Origin: Streptomyces sp. ISL-43
Lineage (GTDB): Bacteria; Actinomycetota; Actinomycetes; Streptomycetales; Streptomycetaceae
Assembly: GCF_018614195.1 (NCBI RefSeq)
Contig: NZ_JAGGOT010000013.1
Span: 186,339-250,338, forward strand
DNA: 64,000 nucleotides
Direction: 5' to 3'
Shown here: piece by piece, positions 9,310-21,316 of the stretch
Layout: each line of letters begins with the position of its first letter
Numbering within the stretch: the stretch's first letter is position 1
Notes under the pieces: generated by a model
Databases searched by the model: none
What the model saw: only the letters and a program-made list of their open reading frames with translations
Told to the model about the DNA's origin: nothing
Translations under genes and position numbers: made by a program

Positions 9310-9332
9310 TGCTGCGTAAGGTGCTTACAGCA
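9310..9332 (+). promoter_or_regulatory. Inverted repeat upstream of XRE-cupin regulator
   Basis: GTAAG at 9316-9320 and CTTAC at 9324-9328 form a perfect inverted repeat with a 3-nt centre, flanked by TGCTG and AGCA that extend the symmetry with a small offset. It lies 45 bp before the regulator start and may be an autoregulatory operator. Confidence 0.4.
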
Positions 9333-9376
9333 CACCGATGCGCGATGGACCAGGACAAGGGGAGGGCAGCCCCGCC

Positions 9377-10102
9377 ATGGACGACAGGGATGGCACCGAC
9401 GGCACGGACGGCACGGACGGCACGAAGAGCGTGAGCGCCGCGAGCGGCAGGGACCGTGTGAGCGCTGGGAGCGGCGCGAGCGCCACGAACGGCGCGAGCG
9501 GCGCGGACGACAAGGACCGGGACCGGGACAAGGACTCCAAGGAACCGCTCCGGGTGGGCGTGGCCGTGCGCAAGAGACGCCGGGCCCTGCACCTCACGCT
9601 CGCCGCCGTGTCGGCGCGCAGCGGACTGTCGGTTCCCTTCCTCAGCCAGATAGAGAACGAACGGGCCCGGCCCAGCATGCGGTCCCTGGAGCGGGTCGCC
9701 GACGCGCTGGAGACCACGGCCGTCGACCTGCTGGCCGCCTCCGACACCGCGCGCACCGTGGACCTCGTACGGGCCGGCGACGACTCGGGGCTCACCCCGG
9801 TTCCCGGCGTACGGCCCCTCGTGCGGGGGCACCACCAGCTGCACGCGCTGGAGTTCACCGGGGACCAGGACGCCGGCCGCGAGTACCAGCACCGCAACGA
9901 CGAGCTGATGTACGTGGTCTCGGGCGCCTGCCAGGTGGAGGCCGAGGGCCGGGCGTACCGGCTGGAGAGCGGGGACGCGCTGTTCCTGTCCGGCGGCGTG
10001 CGCCACCGCTGGCGGGCGGTCACCGAGGACACCCGGATCCTGATCGTCGCGGTCGGCGAGCACATCCACGCGACCTCCGAACCGCCCTCGCCGGGCCACT
10101 GA
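9377..10102 (+). CDS. XRE-family regulator with C-terminal cupin domain
   Basis: The 241-residue protein combines a helix-turn-helix (about residues 62-120: VRKRRRALHLTLAAVSARS, LSQIENERARPSMRSLERVA) with a cupin sensor barrel (about 170-230: QHRNDELMYVVSGACQVEAEG, ESGDALFLSGGVRHRW). Such regulators often sense small molecules or amines. The first 55 residues are low complexity, with the repeat DGTDGTDGTDGT encoded by near-identical 9-bp units at about 9390-9423, then a run of Asp/Lys/Arg. The ATG at 9377 has GGAGGG ten bases upstream; an in-frame ATG at 9338 has none. The metal-receptor-like gene follows after 16 bp. Confidence 0.88.
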   Translation: MDDRDGTDGTDGTDGTKSVSAASGRDRVSAGSGASATNGASGADDKDRDRDKDSKEPLRVGVAVRKRRRALHLTLAAVSARSGLSVPFLSQIENERARPSMRSLERVADALETTAVDLLAASDTARTVDLVRAGDDSGLTPVPGVRPLVRGHHQLHALEFTGDQDAGREYQHRNDELMYVVSGACQVEAEGRAYRLESGDALFLSGGVRHRWRAVTEDTRILIVAVGEHIHATSEPPSPGH

Positions 10103-10118
10103 AGCGCCGGGCCGCCGG

Positions 10119-10847
10119 ATGCTCACCTCGAAGCGCGTCGTCTCGCTGGTGCCGTCCCTGACCGAGGCGGTGGCCGTGAGCGCGCCCGGAGCGCTGGTCG
10201 GGGCGACCGACTGGTGCACGCACCCGGCCGATCTCGGGGACGTGGCGCGCGTCGGGGGCACGAAGAACCCCGACGTCGCGGCGATCGCGGAGCTGCGCCC
10301 GGATCTGGTCATCGCCAACGAGGAGGAGAACCGGGCCCCGGACCTGGCCGCGCTGCGGGCCGCGGGTCTGGAGGTGCTGGTCACCGAGGTACGGGACCTC
10401 CCGCAGGCACTGAGCGAACTGGAACGGGTACTGGTGGGGACGCTGGGGCTGAAGCGGCCCGGGTGGCTGGCGGACGCCGAGGCCGCGTGGGCCCGGGCGG
10501 AGCCCCTCCCGCCGGCCCTGGCCTTCGTACCGATCTGGCGCCGGCCCTGGATGGTGCTCGGCCGGGACACCTTCGCGGGGGACCTGCTGGCCCGCCTCGG
10601 CGTGCGCAACGCGTACGCCGGCCACGCGGAGCGCTACCCGCGGATCCCGGCGGCCGAGCTGGCCGCCGCGGGCTGCGACCTCGTCGTACTCCCGGACGAG
10701 CCGTACCGCTTCACCGCCGGGGACGGGCCCGAGGCCTTCCCCGGTATCCCGGCCGCGCTCGTCAGCGGCCGCCACCTGACCTGGTACGGCCCCTCACTGG
10801 CCGAGGCCCCGGCGGTGCTGTCGCGTGCCCTGCGGGCGGCGGACTGA
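10119..10847 (+). CDS. Cytoplasmic helical-backbone metal receptor (BtuF/FepB-like)
   Basis: The 242-residue protein has the fold of periplasmic-binding-like proteins for cobalamin or metal chelates: RVVSLVPSLTEAV, DWCTHP, VGGTKNPDVAAIAELRPDLVIAN and the C-terminal ALVSGRHLTWYGP. Unlike true ABC binding proteins it starts directly with the first strand and has no signal peptide or lipobox, and no permease or ATPase adjoins it. It could be an intracellular corrinoid- or metal-binding protein. It is probably co-transcribed with the upstream XRE-cupin regulator. Confidence 0.82.
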   Translation: MLTSKRVVSLVPSLTEAVAVSAPGALVGATDWCTHPADLGDVARVGGTKNPDVAAIAELRPDLVIANEEENRAPDLAALRAAGLEVLVTEVRDLPQALSELERVLVGTLGLKRPGWLADAEAAWARAEPLPPALAFVPIWRRPWMVLGRDTFAGDLLARLGVRNAYAGHAERYPRIPAAELAAAGCDLVVLPDEPYRFTAGDGPEAFPGIPAALVSGRHLTWYGPSLAEAPAVLSRALRAAD

Positions 10848-10849
10848 CG

Positions 10850-10874
10850 CTCCGGGTGGGCCGGCGCCGGGAGC
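10850..10874. terminator. GC-rich hairpin between convergent genes
   Basis: GCTCCGG near 10850 can pair with CCGGGAGC near 10867 with one bulged base. It lies between the convergent metal-receptor and transporter genes; there is no T-tract, so this is a tentative terminator. Confidence 0.3.
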
Positions 10875-10881
10875 CCCCGAC

Positions 10882-12006
<1,125 letters not shown>

Positions 12007-12063
12007 GGGTCCAGCGTCCCGCCGGGCGGGGCCGGACGGCAGGGGGCAGTGTCCTATGAGGGC

Positions 12064-12078
12064 ATAAACTGAAGTTAT
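12064..12078 (+). promoter_or_regulatory. T-N11-A inverted repeat between TDT and LysR genes
   Basis: ATAA at 12064-12067 and TTAT at 12075-12078 flank ACTGAAG, and T12065 to A12077 satisfies the T-N11-A rule of LysR operators. It sits in the short AT-richer spacer and touches the regulator start codon, consistent with autoregulation. Confidence 0.5.
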
Positions 12079-13018
12079 GGGTAATGGGTATGGCAATGAC
12101 GAGTGGGCCGAAGCACAGGTTCCGCTGGCGCACCGGGTCCCCGACCTGGGCGCCATGGAACTGCTGCTCGCGGTCGCGCGCGTCGGCAGCCTGAGCGGTG
12201 CGGCTCGGCGGCTCGGGATCACCCAGCCCGCCGCCAGCAGCCGGATCCGGGCGATGGAGACCCGGCTCGGGGTCGCGCTGGTGGACCGGTCCCCGCGCGG
12301 GTCGACGCTGACGGCGGAAGGCGCGCTGGTCACGGACTGGGCGCGGCGGGTGGTGGAGGCGGCCGAGGCCTTCGACGCGGGCGCGCAGGCGCTACGGGGC
12401 CGCCGCGACTCCCGGCTGCGGGTCGCTGCGAGCATGACCATCGCGGAGTACCTGCTGCCCGGCTGGCTGATCGCGCTGCGCGGGCAGCGCCCCGGGACGG
12501 CGGTGTCGCTGCACGCCGGGAACTCGGCCGTCGTCGCCGAGCGGGTCCTCGCGCACGAGGCGGACCTCGGCTTCGTGGAGGGGCTGAGCGTGCCGGAGGG
12601 GCTCGACTCGGTGGAGATCGCGCAGGACCGGCTCGTGGTGGCGGTGGCTCCCGGACACCCGTGGGCGCGGCGCTCGCGCGGGGTGGAGCCGGCGGAACTG
12701 GCGGCGACCCCGCTGATCCTGCGGGAGCGGGGGTCGGGCACCCGGCAGGTCCTGGACGCGGCGCTGGCCGGCTGCGGGGGGCTGGCGGAGCCGTTGCTGG
12801 AGCTGGCCTCGACGACCGCGGTGAAGGCGGCGGCGGTGAGCGGGGCGGGGCCGTGCGTGCTGTCGGAACTGGCGGTCGGGGACGAACTGGCGGGCCGGCG
12901 GCTGGTGTCCGTGCCGGTCGTCGGGGCGCCGCTCGACCGGGCCCTGCGGGCGGTGTGGCCCGCGGGGTCCCGGCCGGCGGGTCCGGCGCGGGACCTGCTG
13001 TCGCTGACCCGCCACTGA
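12077..13018 (+). CDS. LysR-family transcriptional regulator
   Basis: The 313-residue protein has a classical N-terminal winged HTH at about residues 25-80 (MELLLAVARVGSLSGAARRL, TQPAASSRIRAME) and a periplasmic-binding-like effector domain (LRVAASMTIAEYLLP, LGFVEG, LVVAVAPGHPWA). It is transcribed divergently from the TDT transporter gene, the classic arrangement for a LysR activator and its target. The start region has a 24-residue polar extension before the HTH; an internal start cannot be excluded. Confidence 0.9.
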   Translation: MGNGYGNDEWAEAQVPLAHRVPDLGAMELLLAVARVGSLSGAARRLGITQPAASSRIRAMETRLGVALVDRSPRGSTLTAEGALVTDWARRVVEAAEAFDAGAQALRGRRDSRLRVAASMTIAEYLLPGWLIALRGQRPGTAVSLHAGNSAVVAERVLAHEADLGFVEGLSVPEGLDSVEIAQDRLVVAVAPGHPWARRSRGVEPAELAATPLILRERGSGTRQVLDAALAGCGGLAEPLLELASTTAVKAAAVSGAGPCVLSELAVGDELAGRRLVSVPVVGAPLDRALRAVWPAGSRPAGPARDLLSLTRH

Positions 13019-13033
13019 CCCCGCTTCGCGGGG
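13019..13033 (+). terminator. Hairpin immediately after LysR gene
   Basis: CCCCGC at 13019-13024 and GCGGGG at 13028-13033 form a perfect 6-bp stem with a TTC loop directly after the stop codon. There is no clear T-tract. Confidence 0.5.
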
Positions 13034-13129
13034 CCTCGGGCGCTCGGGCTCCGGACCCGGGGCGGGCCGGGCCCGCGGTGCGGTGGTCGGGGGCGGCCCG
13101 GCCGGCGGGGCCGGCTTCGGTCAGGGTGG

Positions 13130-13843
13130 TCAGGTGGAGGCCGCTGTGATCAGGGCCGACATCACTCGGGTGTCCTTGTCGCGTTCCGGGTGCCATTGGA
13201 CGCCCAGGACCCAGTGGGCGGGGTCGGACAGTTCGATCGACTCCACCGTGCCGTCGGCGGCGTGGGACGAGGCGATCAGGCCGCGGCCCAGGCGGTCCGT
13301 GGCCTGGTGGTGGTAGGTCGGGACCTCCGACTCCTCCGGGACCAGCGCCGCGTACCGGGTGCCGGGGACCGGGCGGACCGGGTGCCAGGACATGAGCCCC
13401 TCGGTCAGCACGTGGCCGTCGATGTGCTGGACGAGCGTCCCGCCCAGGGCCACGTTCAGCGCCTGCATGCCCCGGCAGATCCCGAGCAGGGGCTTGCGGG
13501 CGGACAGGGCCGCGGAGATGAGCGAAAGCTCCCACTCGTCGCGCAGGGTCGCGGGCGGTCCCGTACGGGGATCGCGCGGGGCCCCGTACCGGACCGGGTC
13601 CACGTCCGGGCCGCCCGCGACGACCAGGCCGTCCAGCCGGGCCAGCACCTCCCGCGCCGCCGCCGGGTCGTCCGGCGGGAGCAGCACGGCCGTGCCGCCC
13701 GAGGCCTGGACGAGTTCGTAGTACCCGGTGGGGACGAGGGCCGTCGGGACGTCCCACACGCCGTAGCGGGTGGACTCCTCGACGTAGGTGGTGATGCCGA
13801 TGAGCGGCCTGGGCACGGTGGCTACCTCCAGGGGGGTCTTCAA
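13130..13843 (-). CDS. Gamma-glutamyl amide hydrolase, class I GATase fold (PuuD-like)
   Basis: This 237-residue peptidase C26 family protein has the nucleophile motif GICRGMQALNVALGG (Cys near residue 122) and the His-Glu pair in VQWHPE near residue 218. PuuD-type enzymes cleave gamma-glutamyl amides, such as gamma-glutamyl-GABA in putrescine catabolism, releasing glutamate. The gene lies 12 bp downstream of the ethanolamine-type permease on the same strand and close to a gamma-glutamyl ligase of the GlnA4 type. The likely substrate is therefore a gamma-glutamylated product of that pathway, which is inference. Confidence 0.9.
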   Translation of the reverse strand: MKTPLEVATVPRPLIGITTYVEESTRYGVWDVPTALVPTGYYELVQASGGTAVLLPPDDPAAAREVLARLDGLVVAGGPDVDPVRYGAPRDPRTGPPATLRDEWELSLISAALSARKPLLGICRGMQALNVALGGTLVQHIDGHVLTEGLMSWHPVRPVPGTRYAALVPEESEVPTYHHQATDRLGRGLIASSHAADGTVESIELSDPAHWVLGVQWHPERDKDTRVMSALITAAST

Positions 13844-13855
13844 CGGGGCGGGGGA

Positions 13856-15328
<1,473 letters not shown>

Positions 15329-15345
15329 GTGCGCTCCTGCCTAGG

Positions 15346-15368
15346 GCAATGGTTGTGGGGCGTACCTT
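15346..15368 (-). promoter_or_regulatory. Shared operator motif in front of the permease gene
   Basis: GCAATGGTT-N8-TACCTT occurs here, 18 bp upstream of the permease start, and again at 16275-16297 in front of glnA4 with the same spacing. The two copies agree at all 15 fixed positions. This is the expected pattern for sites bound by the FadR-type regulator encoded between them. Confidence 0.65.
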
Positions 15369-15506
15369 TGCTCCTCGGGCGTGGCGGGCGCAAGACCCCT
15401 GCGTTAAACGGGGGTTACGAAAAGCTCTCGACCTCCCGCCGCCCGCCCCCGCGGCCGCCCGCACCCGCCCGCATCCCACGGTCCCGCGCCCCGCCGCCGT
15501 CCCCGC

Positions 15507-16253
15507 TCAGGCCAGGAACCCCCGCAGCAGCGCCGCCGTCCCGCAGCAGTGCTCGCGCATCACCTCGCGCGCCGCGTCCGCGTCCCGCTCCAGCACCGCC
15601 TCCACCAGGGTGCTGTGCTGCTGCTGGGAGTGCTCCAGGTTGCGCACGAGCAGCGGGATGCAGTCCAGCAGGTCGTTCACGGTCGCGCGGACGGCCGCGT
15701 ACTGGGCCGTCAGGGTGGCGGATCCGGCGAGTTCGCACAGGGTGAGGTGGAAGAGGGTGTCCTGGCGCCGGTAGTCGGGGAGCGGGGCGTCGTGGGTGGC
15801 GGCCAGTGCGCCGAGCAGCCGGTCGGTGTCCGGCTCCGACAGCCCCTGGGAGGCGCACAGTCCGGCCGCGCCCACCTCCAGGACCTCGCGGAAGCGCAGC
15901 ACGTCCTCGATGTCCACGCCCGCGACGCGCCGCCGCAGCTCCTCCTCGGCGCCCCCGGCCGGCGTGTCGGGGCGGGCCAGTACGAACGTTCCGCCGTACC
16001 GTCCGCGCCGGGCCTCCACCAGGCCCTGGTCCTGGAGTACCTTCAGCACCTCGCGGAGCGTCACCCGGCTGATCCCCATCCGCTCCGCCAACTCGCGCTC
16101 GGGCGGCAGTCGTTCCCCGCCCGGCACCAGTCCGAGCCGGACCACCTGGAGGATCTGCTCCAGCGCCTCCTCGAAACCGTTGCCCGCCCGCACCTGTCGC
16201 AGTACGGGATTGAGCCGTGCGACGGCGTCACCCTCGCTCGCCGTATCGGTCAT
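15507..16253 (-). CDS. FadR-subfamily GntR regulator of the glnA4 cluster
   Basis: This 248-residue regulator has a winged HTH at about residues 30-95 (PGGERLPPERELAERMGISR, TLREVLKVLQDQGLVEARRG) and a C-terminal all-helical FCD effector domain (DVLRFREVLEVGAAGLCA through the terminal helices). The frame also opens with a TTG at 16274, but the ATG at 16253 follows GGAGGAGG at normal spacing. It is divergent from glnA4. It probably controls glnA4 and the permease through the duplicated 23-bp motif. Confidence 0.9.
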   Translation of the reverse strand: MTDTASEGDAVARLNPVLRQVRAGNGFEEALEQILQVVRLGLVPGGERLPPERELAERMGISRVTLREVLKVLQDQGLVEARRGRYGGTFVLARPDTPAGGAEEELRRRVAGVDIEDVLRFREVLEVGAAGLCASQGLSEPDTDRLLGALAATHDAPLPDYRRQDTLFHLTLCELAGSATLTAQYAAVRATVNDLLDCIPLLVRNLEHSQQQHSTLVEAVLERDADAAREVMREHCCGTAALLRGFLA

Positions 16254-16274
16254 CTCGCCTCCTCCCCTTCCCAA

Positions 16275-16297
16275 GCAATGGTTCTATTCAATACCTT
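16275..16297 (+). promoter_or_regulatory. Shared operator motif in the glnA4 promoter region
   Basis: This is the second copy of GCAATGGTT-N8-TACCTT, 33 bp upstream of the glnA4 start. Inside it TATTCAATA is a small palindrome, and GGT-N10-ACC gives outer dyad symmetry. Binding here could control both the regulator gene and glnA4. Confidence 0.65.
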
Positions 16298-16330
16298 AGG
16301 CGCACTCGGCTCACCGAAGGAGATATTCCC

Positions 16331-17710
16331 GTGGTAGACCGCAAGCCGCCGCTTTCGGCCGAAGAGCTCCGTGCTCTCGTCGCCAGCGGTGAGATCGACA
16401 CAGTGGTCCTGGCCTTCCCCGACATGCAGGGGCGGCTCCAGGGCAAGCGGTTCGCCGCACAGTTCTTCCTCGACGAGGTCCTCGCGCACGGCACCGAGGG
16501 CTGCAACTACCTGCTCGCCGTCGACACCGACATGAACACCGTCGACGGATACGAGATGTCCTCCTGGGACCGGGGCTACGGCGACTTCGCCATGCACCCC
16601 GACCTCGCCACCCTGCGCCGGATCCCCTGGAACCCGGGCAGCGCCTTCATCCTGGCCGACCTCGCCTGGAACGACGGCTCGCCCGTCGTCGCCGCGCCCC
16701 GGCAGATCCTGCGCCGCCAGCTGGAGCGCCTCGCCGCGCACGGCTACTCCGCCATGGTGGGCACCGAGCTGGAGTTCATGGTCTTCCAGGACACCTACGA
16801 GCAGGCCTGGAACCGCGACTACCGCGGCCTGACCCCCGCCAACCAGTACAACATCGACTACTCCGTCCTCGGAACCGGCCGCATCGAACCGCTGCTGCGC
16901 CGCATCCGCAACGAGATGCAGGCCGCGGGCCTGGTCGTCGAGTCGGCCAAGGGCGAGTGCAACCTCGGCCAGCACGAGATCGTCTTCCGCTACGACGAGG
17001 CGCTGACCACCTGCGACCAGCACGCGCTCTACAAGACCGGTGCGAAGGAGATCGCCGCCCAGGAAGGCGTCTCGCTCACCTTCATGGCCAAGTACGACGA
17101 GCGCGAGGGCAACTCCTGTCACATCCACCTCTCGCTCACTGACGGCGACGGACGCAACGCGATGGCCGGGGAGGGCTCGGACGCGGACGCCCACGGCGGT
17201 ATGTCACCGGTGATGCGTCACTTCCTGGCCGGCCAGCTCGCCGCGCTGCGCGACTTCTCCCTTCTTTACGCCCCCAACATCAACTCGTACAAGCGTTTCC
17301 GGCCCGGATCCTTCGCGCCGACCGCCGTCGCCTGGGGCGTCGACAACCGGACCTGCGCGCTCCGCGTGGTCGGCCACGGCCGCTCCATGCGCTTCGAGAA
17401 CCGCCTCCCCGGCGGCGACGTCAACCCCCACCTCGCCGTCGCGGGCCTGGTCGCGGCCGGGATCTACGGCATCGAGAACCGCCTGGAACTGCCCGAGCCC
17501 TGCACCGGCAACGCCTACACCGCCGACTTCGCGCACGTCCCCACCACCCTGCGCGAGGCCGCCGAGCTCTGGGAGAACAGCGAGATCGCCAAGGCCGCCT
17601 TCGGCCCCGAGGTCGTCGCCCACTACCGGAACATGGCCCGTGTCGAACTGGACGCCTACGACTCCGCGGTGACCGACTGGGAGCTGCGCCGCTCCTTCGA
17701 ACGCCTGTAG
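16331..17710 (+). CDS. glnA4: GlnA4-type gamma-glutamylethanolamide synthetase (GS-like)
   Basis: This 459-residue glutamine synthetase-fold enzyme ligates glutamate to an amine with ATP. Family features include VLAFPDMQGRLQGKRF near the N-terminus, GTELEFMVF (metal-binding Glu), AKGECNLGQHEI, NSCHIHLSL and NRTCALRVVGHGRSMRFENR. S. coelicolor GlnA4 is experimentally known as a gamma-glutamylethanolamide synthetase rather than a true glutamine synthetase, and this gene has the same neighbours. The GTG at 16331 has GAAGGAG eight bases upstream. It heads the operon glnA4-aldehyde dehydrogenase-SDR. Confidence 0.88.
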   Translation: MVDRKPPLSAEELRALVASGEIDTVVLAFPDMQGRLQGKRFAAQFFLDEVLAHGTEGCNYLLAVDTDMNTVDGYEMSSWDRGYGDFAMHPDLATLRRIPWNPGSAFILADLAWNDGSPVVAAPRQILRRQLERLAAHGYSAMVGTELEFMVFQDTYEQAWNRDYRGLTPANQYNIDYSVLGTGRIEPLLRRIRNEMQAAGLVVESAKGECNLGQHEIVFRYDEALTTCDQHALYKTGAKEIAAQEGVSLTFMAKYDEREGNSCHIHLSLTDGDGRNAMAGEGSDADAHGGMSPVMRHFLAGQLAALRDFSLLYAPNINSYKRFRPGSFAPTAVAWGVDNRTCALRVVGHGRSMRFENRLPGGDVNPHLAVAGLVAAGIYGIENRLELPEPCTGNAYTADFAHVPTTLREAAELWENSEIAKAAFGPEVVAHYRNMARVELDAYDSAVTDWELRRSFERL

Positions 17711-17786
17711 AGCCGTCGGCTGCACGGCTGCACGGCCCCACCGCACGAACCGCACCCACCGCACCCGAACGTCTGAGAGGCACCAC

Positions 17787-19166
17787 GTGTCCGACGCGCA
17801 GGCCCCCTTCGATCTGAGCGTTTTGAATCCGGCCACCGAGGAGGTCGTCGCCGTCGTCCCGGCCGCCACACGGGACGACGTCGACGCCGCCGTCGTACGG
17901 GCCGCCGCGGCCCAGCGGACCTGGGCGGCCGCCGCGCCCGCCGACCGGGCCAGACTGCTGCGCCGCTTCGCCGCCGTCGTCGACGGGCACATCGAGGAAC
18001 TCGCGCAGCTGGAGGTCCGCGAGGCGGGCCACACCATCGGCAACGCCCGCTGGGAAGCCGGCAACGTGCGCGACGTGCTCGACTTCGCCGCCGGCGGAGT
18101 GGAGCGGCTCTCCGGCCGCCAGATCCCCGTCGCCGGCGGCATCGACGTCACCTTCCTCGAACCCCTCGGCGTCATCGGGGTGATCGCCCCGTGGAACTTC
18201 CCCATGCCGATCGCCGCCTGGGGCCTGGCCCCGGCACTGGCCGCCGGCAACGCGGTCATCCTCAAGCCCGCCGAGACCACCCCGCTCACCGCGCTGCGCC
18301 TGGCCGAGCTCGCCCTGGAGGCCGGACTCCCCGAGCACCTCCTTCAGGTGCTGCCCGGCCACGGAGCGGTCGCGGGCGACGCGCTGGTCGAGCACCCTGG
18401 CGTGGCCAAGATCGTCTTCACGGGTTCCACCCGGGTCGGCAAGCAGATCATGGCCAAGTGCGCCGACCGGGTGAAGCGGGTCACCCTCGAACTCGGCGGC
18501 AAGAACCCCAACATCGTCTTCGCGGACGCGGACCTGGAGGCGGCCGCGGCCGCGGCGCCGATGTCCTTCCTGGACAACACCGGCCAGGACTGCTGCGCCC
18601 GCACCCGGATCCTCGTCCAGCGATCGGCCTACGACCGGTTCATGGAGCTGCTGGCCCCCGCGATCGAGAGCGTGGTCGTCGGCGACCCGAACGACGAGAA
18701 GACGCAGATGGGGCCGCTGATCTCGCGGGTCCAACTGGACCGCGTACGGTCCTACGTCACCGACGACCTCACCGTGATCCGCGGCACCGCCCCCGAGGGC
18801 CCCGGCTTCTGGTACCCCGCGACCCTCGTCACCGGCGTCGGCCCCACCGCGCCCGTGGCCGCCGAGGAGGTCTTCGGACCCGTCGCCGTCGTCCTGCCCT
18901 TCGAGGACGAGGAGGACGCCGTACGCCTGGCCAACGCCACCGAGTACGGCCTCGCCGGATCCCTCTGGACCCGAGACGTGGGCCGCGCCCTGCGCGTCTC
19001 GCGCGCCGTCGCCGCGGGCAACCTGTCGGTCAACTCCCACAGCAGCGTCCGCTACTGGACCCCCTTCGGCGGCTACAAGCAGTCCGGGCTCGGCCGCGAG
19101 CTCGGCCCCGACTCCCTCTCCGCTTTCACCGAGACCAAGAACGTCTTCATCAGCACGGAGGCCTGA
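17787..19166 (+). CDS. NAD(P)+-dependent aldehyde dehydrogenase
   Basis: The 459-residue protein has the ALDH hallmarks: PWNFPMPIAAWGLAPALAAG, KPAETTPLT, FTGSTRVGK, catalytic Glu in LELGGKNP and catalytic Cys in NTGQDCCARTR, with the C-terminal PFGGYKQSGLGRE. Two adjacent cysteines occur at the active site, so which is the nucleophile needs alignment. In this operon it could oxidise gamma-glutamylated aldehyde to the acid, parallel to PuuC. The GTG start at 17787 follows GAGAGG. The upstream spacer has short GCACGGCT and CCGCACC repeats. Confidence 0.92.
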   Translation: MSDAQAPFDLSVLNPATEEVVAVVPAATRDDVDAAVVRAAAAQRTWAAAAPADRARLLRRFAAVVDGHIEELAQLEVREAGHTIGNARWEAGNVRDVLDFAAGGVERLSGRQIPVAGGIDVTFLEPLGVIGVIAPWNFPMPIAAWGLAPALAAGNAVILKPAETTPLTALRLAELALEAGLPEHLLQVLPGHGAVAGDALVEHPGVAKIVFTGSTRVGKQIMAKCADRVKRVTLELGGKNPNIVFADADLEAAAAAAPMSFLDNTGQDCCARTRILVQRSAYDRFMELLAPAIESVVVGDPNDEKTQMGPLISRVQLDRVRSYVTDDLTVIRGTAPEGPGFWYPATLVTGVGPTAPVAAEEVFGPVAVVLPFEDEEDAVRLANATEYGLAGSLWTRDVGRALRVSRAVAAGNLSVNSHSSVRYWTPFGGYKQSGLGRELGPDSLSAFTETKNVFISTEA

Positions 19167-19170
19167 AAAC

Positions 19171-19956
19171 ATGTCCACTGAAGAGATCGTCTGCCGCCGC
19201 CTGGTCGGCCGTACCGCCGTCATCACCGGAGCCGGCAGCGGCATCGGCCTGGCCACCGCCCGCCGCCTCGCCTCCGAAGGCGCCAACGTCGTCTGCGCCG
19301 ACATCGACGAGACCGCCGGCAAGGCCGCGGCCGAAGAGGTCGGCGGCACCTTCGTGAAGGTCGACGTCACCAGCCCGGAGGAGGTGGAGGCGCTCTTCAA
19401 GACCGCCTTCGACACCTACGGCTCCGTGGACATCGCCTTCAACAACGCCGGCATCTCGCCCCCGGACGACGACTCGATCCTCACCACCGGACTGGAGGCC
19501 TGGAAGCGCGTCCAGGACGTCAACCTCACCTCCGTCTACCTGTGCTGCAAGGCCGCACTGCCCTACATGCAGCGCCAGGGCCGCGGCTCCATCATCAACA
19601 CCGCCTCCTTCGTGGCCATCATGGGCGCCGCCACCTCGCAGATCTCCTACACCGCCTCCAAGGGCGGCGTCCTCGCCATGTCCCGCGAGCTCGGCGTGCA
19701 GTTCGCCCGCGAGGGCATCCGCGTCAACGCGCTGTGCCCGGGGCCCGTCAACACCCCGCTCCTGCAGGAGCTGTTCGCCAAGGACCCGGAGCGCGCCGCC
19801 CGCCGGCTCGTGCACATCCCGCTGGGCCGGTTCGCCGAGCCCACCGAGATCGCCGCGGCCGTCGCCTTCCTCGCGAGCGACGACTCCTCCTTCGTCAACG
19901 CCAGCGACTTCCTGGTCGACGGCGGCATCTCCGGGGCGTACGTCACCCCCCTGTAG
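19171..19956 (+). CDS. Short-chain dehydrogenase/reductase
   Basis: This 261-residue classical SDR has the cofactor motif TGAGSGIG near residue 20, NNAG near 92, and the catalytic YTASK near 165, with Ser in NTASF. It follows the aldehyde dehydrogenase by 4 bp and ends before a strong terminator, so it is the last gene of the operon. Oxidation of the alcohol group of gamma-glutamylethanolamide to the aldehyde would fit its position; a 3-oxoacyl-ACP reductase-like role is the alternative. Confidence 0.9.
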   Translation: MSTEEIVCRRLVGRTAVITGAGSGIGLATARRLASEGANVVCADIDETAGKAAAEEVGGTFVKVDVTSPEEVEALFKTAFDTYGSVDIAFNNAGISPPDDDSILTTGLEAWKRVQDVNLTSVYLCCKAALPYMQRQGRGSIINTASFVAIMGAATSQISYTASKGGVLAMSRELGVQFAREGIRVNALCPGPVNTPLLQELFAKDPERAARRLVHIPLGRFAEPTEIAAAVAFLASDDSSFVNASDFLVDGGISGAYVTPL

Positions 19957-19977
19957 ACCGCGCCGGTCAGCCGACTC

Positions 19978-20012
19978 CAGCCGGGCGCCGCGAGGTGCCC
20001 GGCTGTTTCCTT
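19978..20012 (+). terminator. Intrinsic terminator of the glnA4 operon
   Basis: A 12-bp stem (19978-19989 with 19994-20005, one G-U pair) closes a GCGA tetraloop and is followed by TTTCCTTTC. It is the clearest classical terminator on this strand in the first third of the window. Confidence 0.85.
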
Positions 20013-20035
20013 TCCCGATCTCATCGAGGAGCAGC

Positions 20036-21313
<1,278 letters not shown>

Positions 21314-21316
21314 GCG

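Noticed and set aside
9389..9424. Short tandem repeat as a CRISPR or regulatory array
   Set aside because: The 9-bp units are inside the coding region of the XRE-cupin protein and encode a DGT repeat; there are no spacers.
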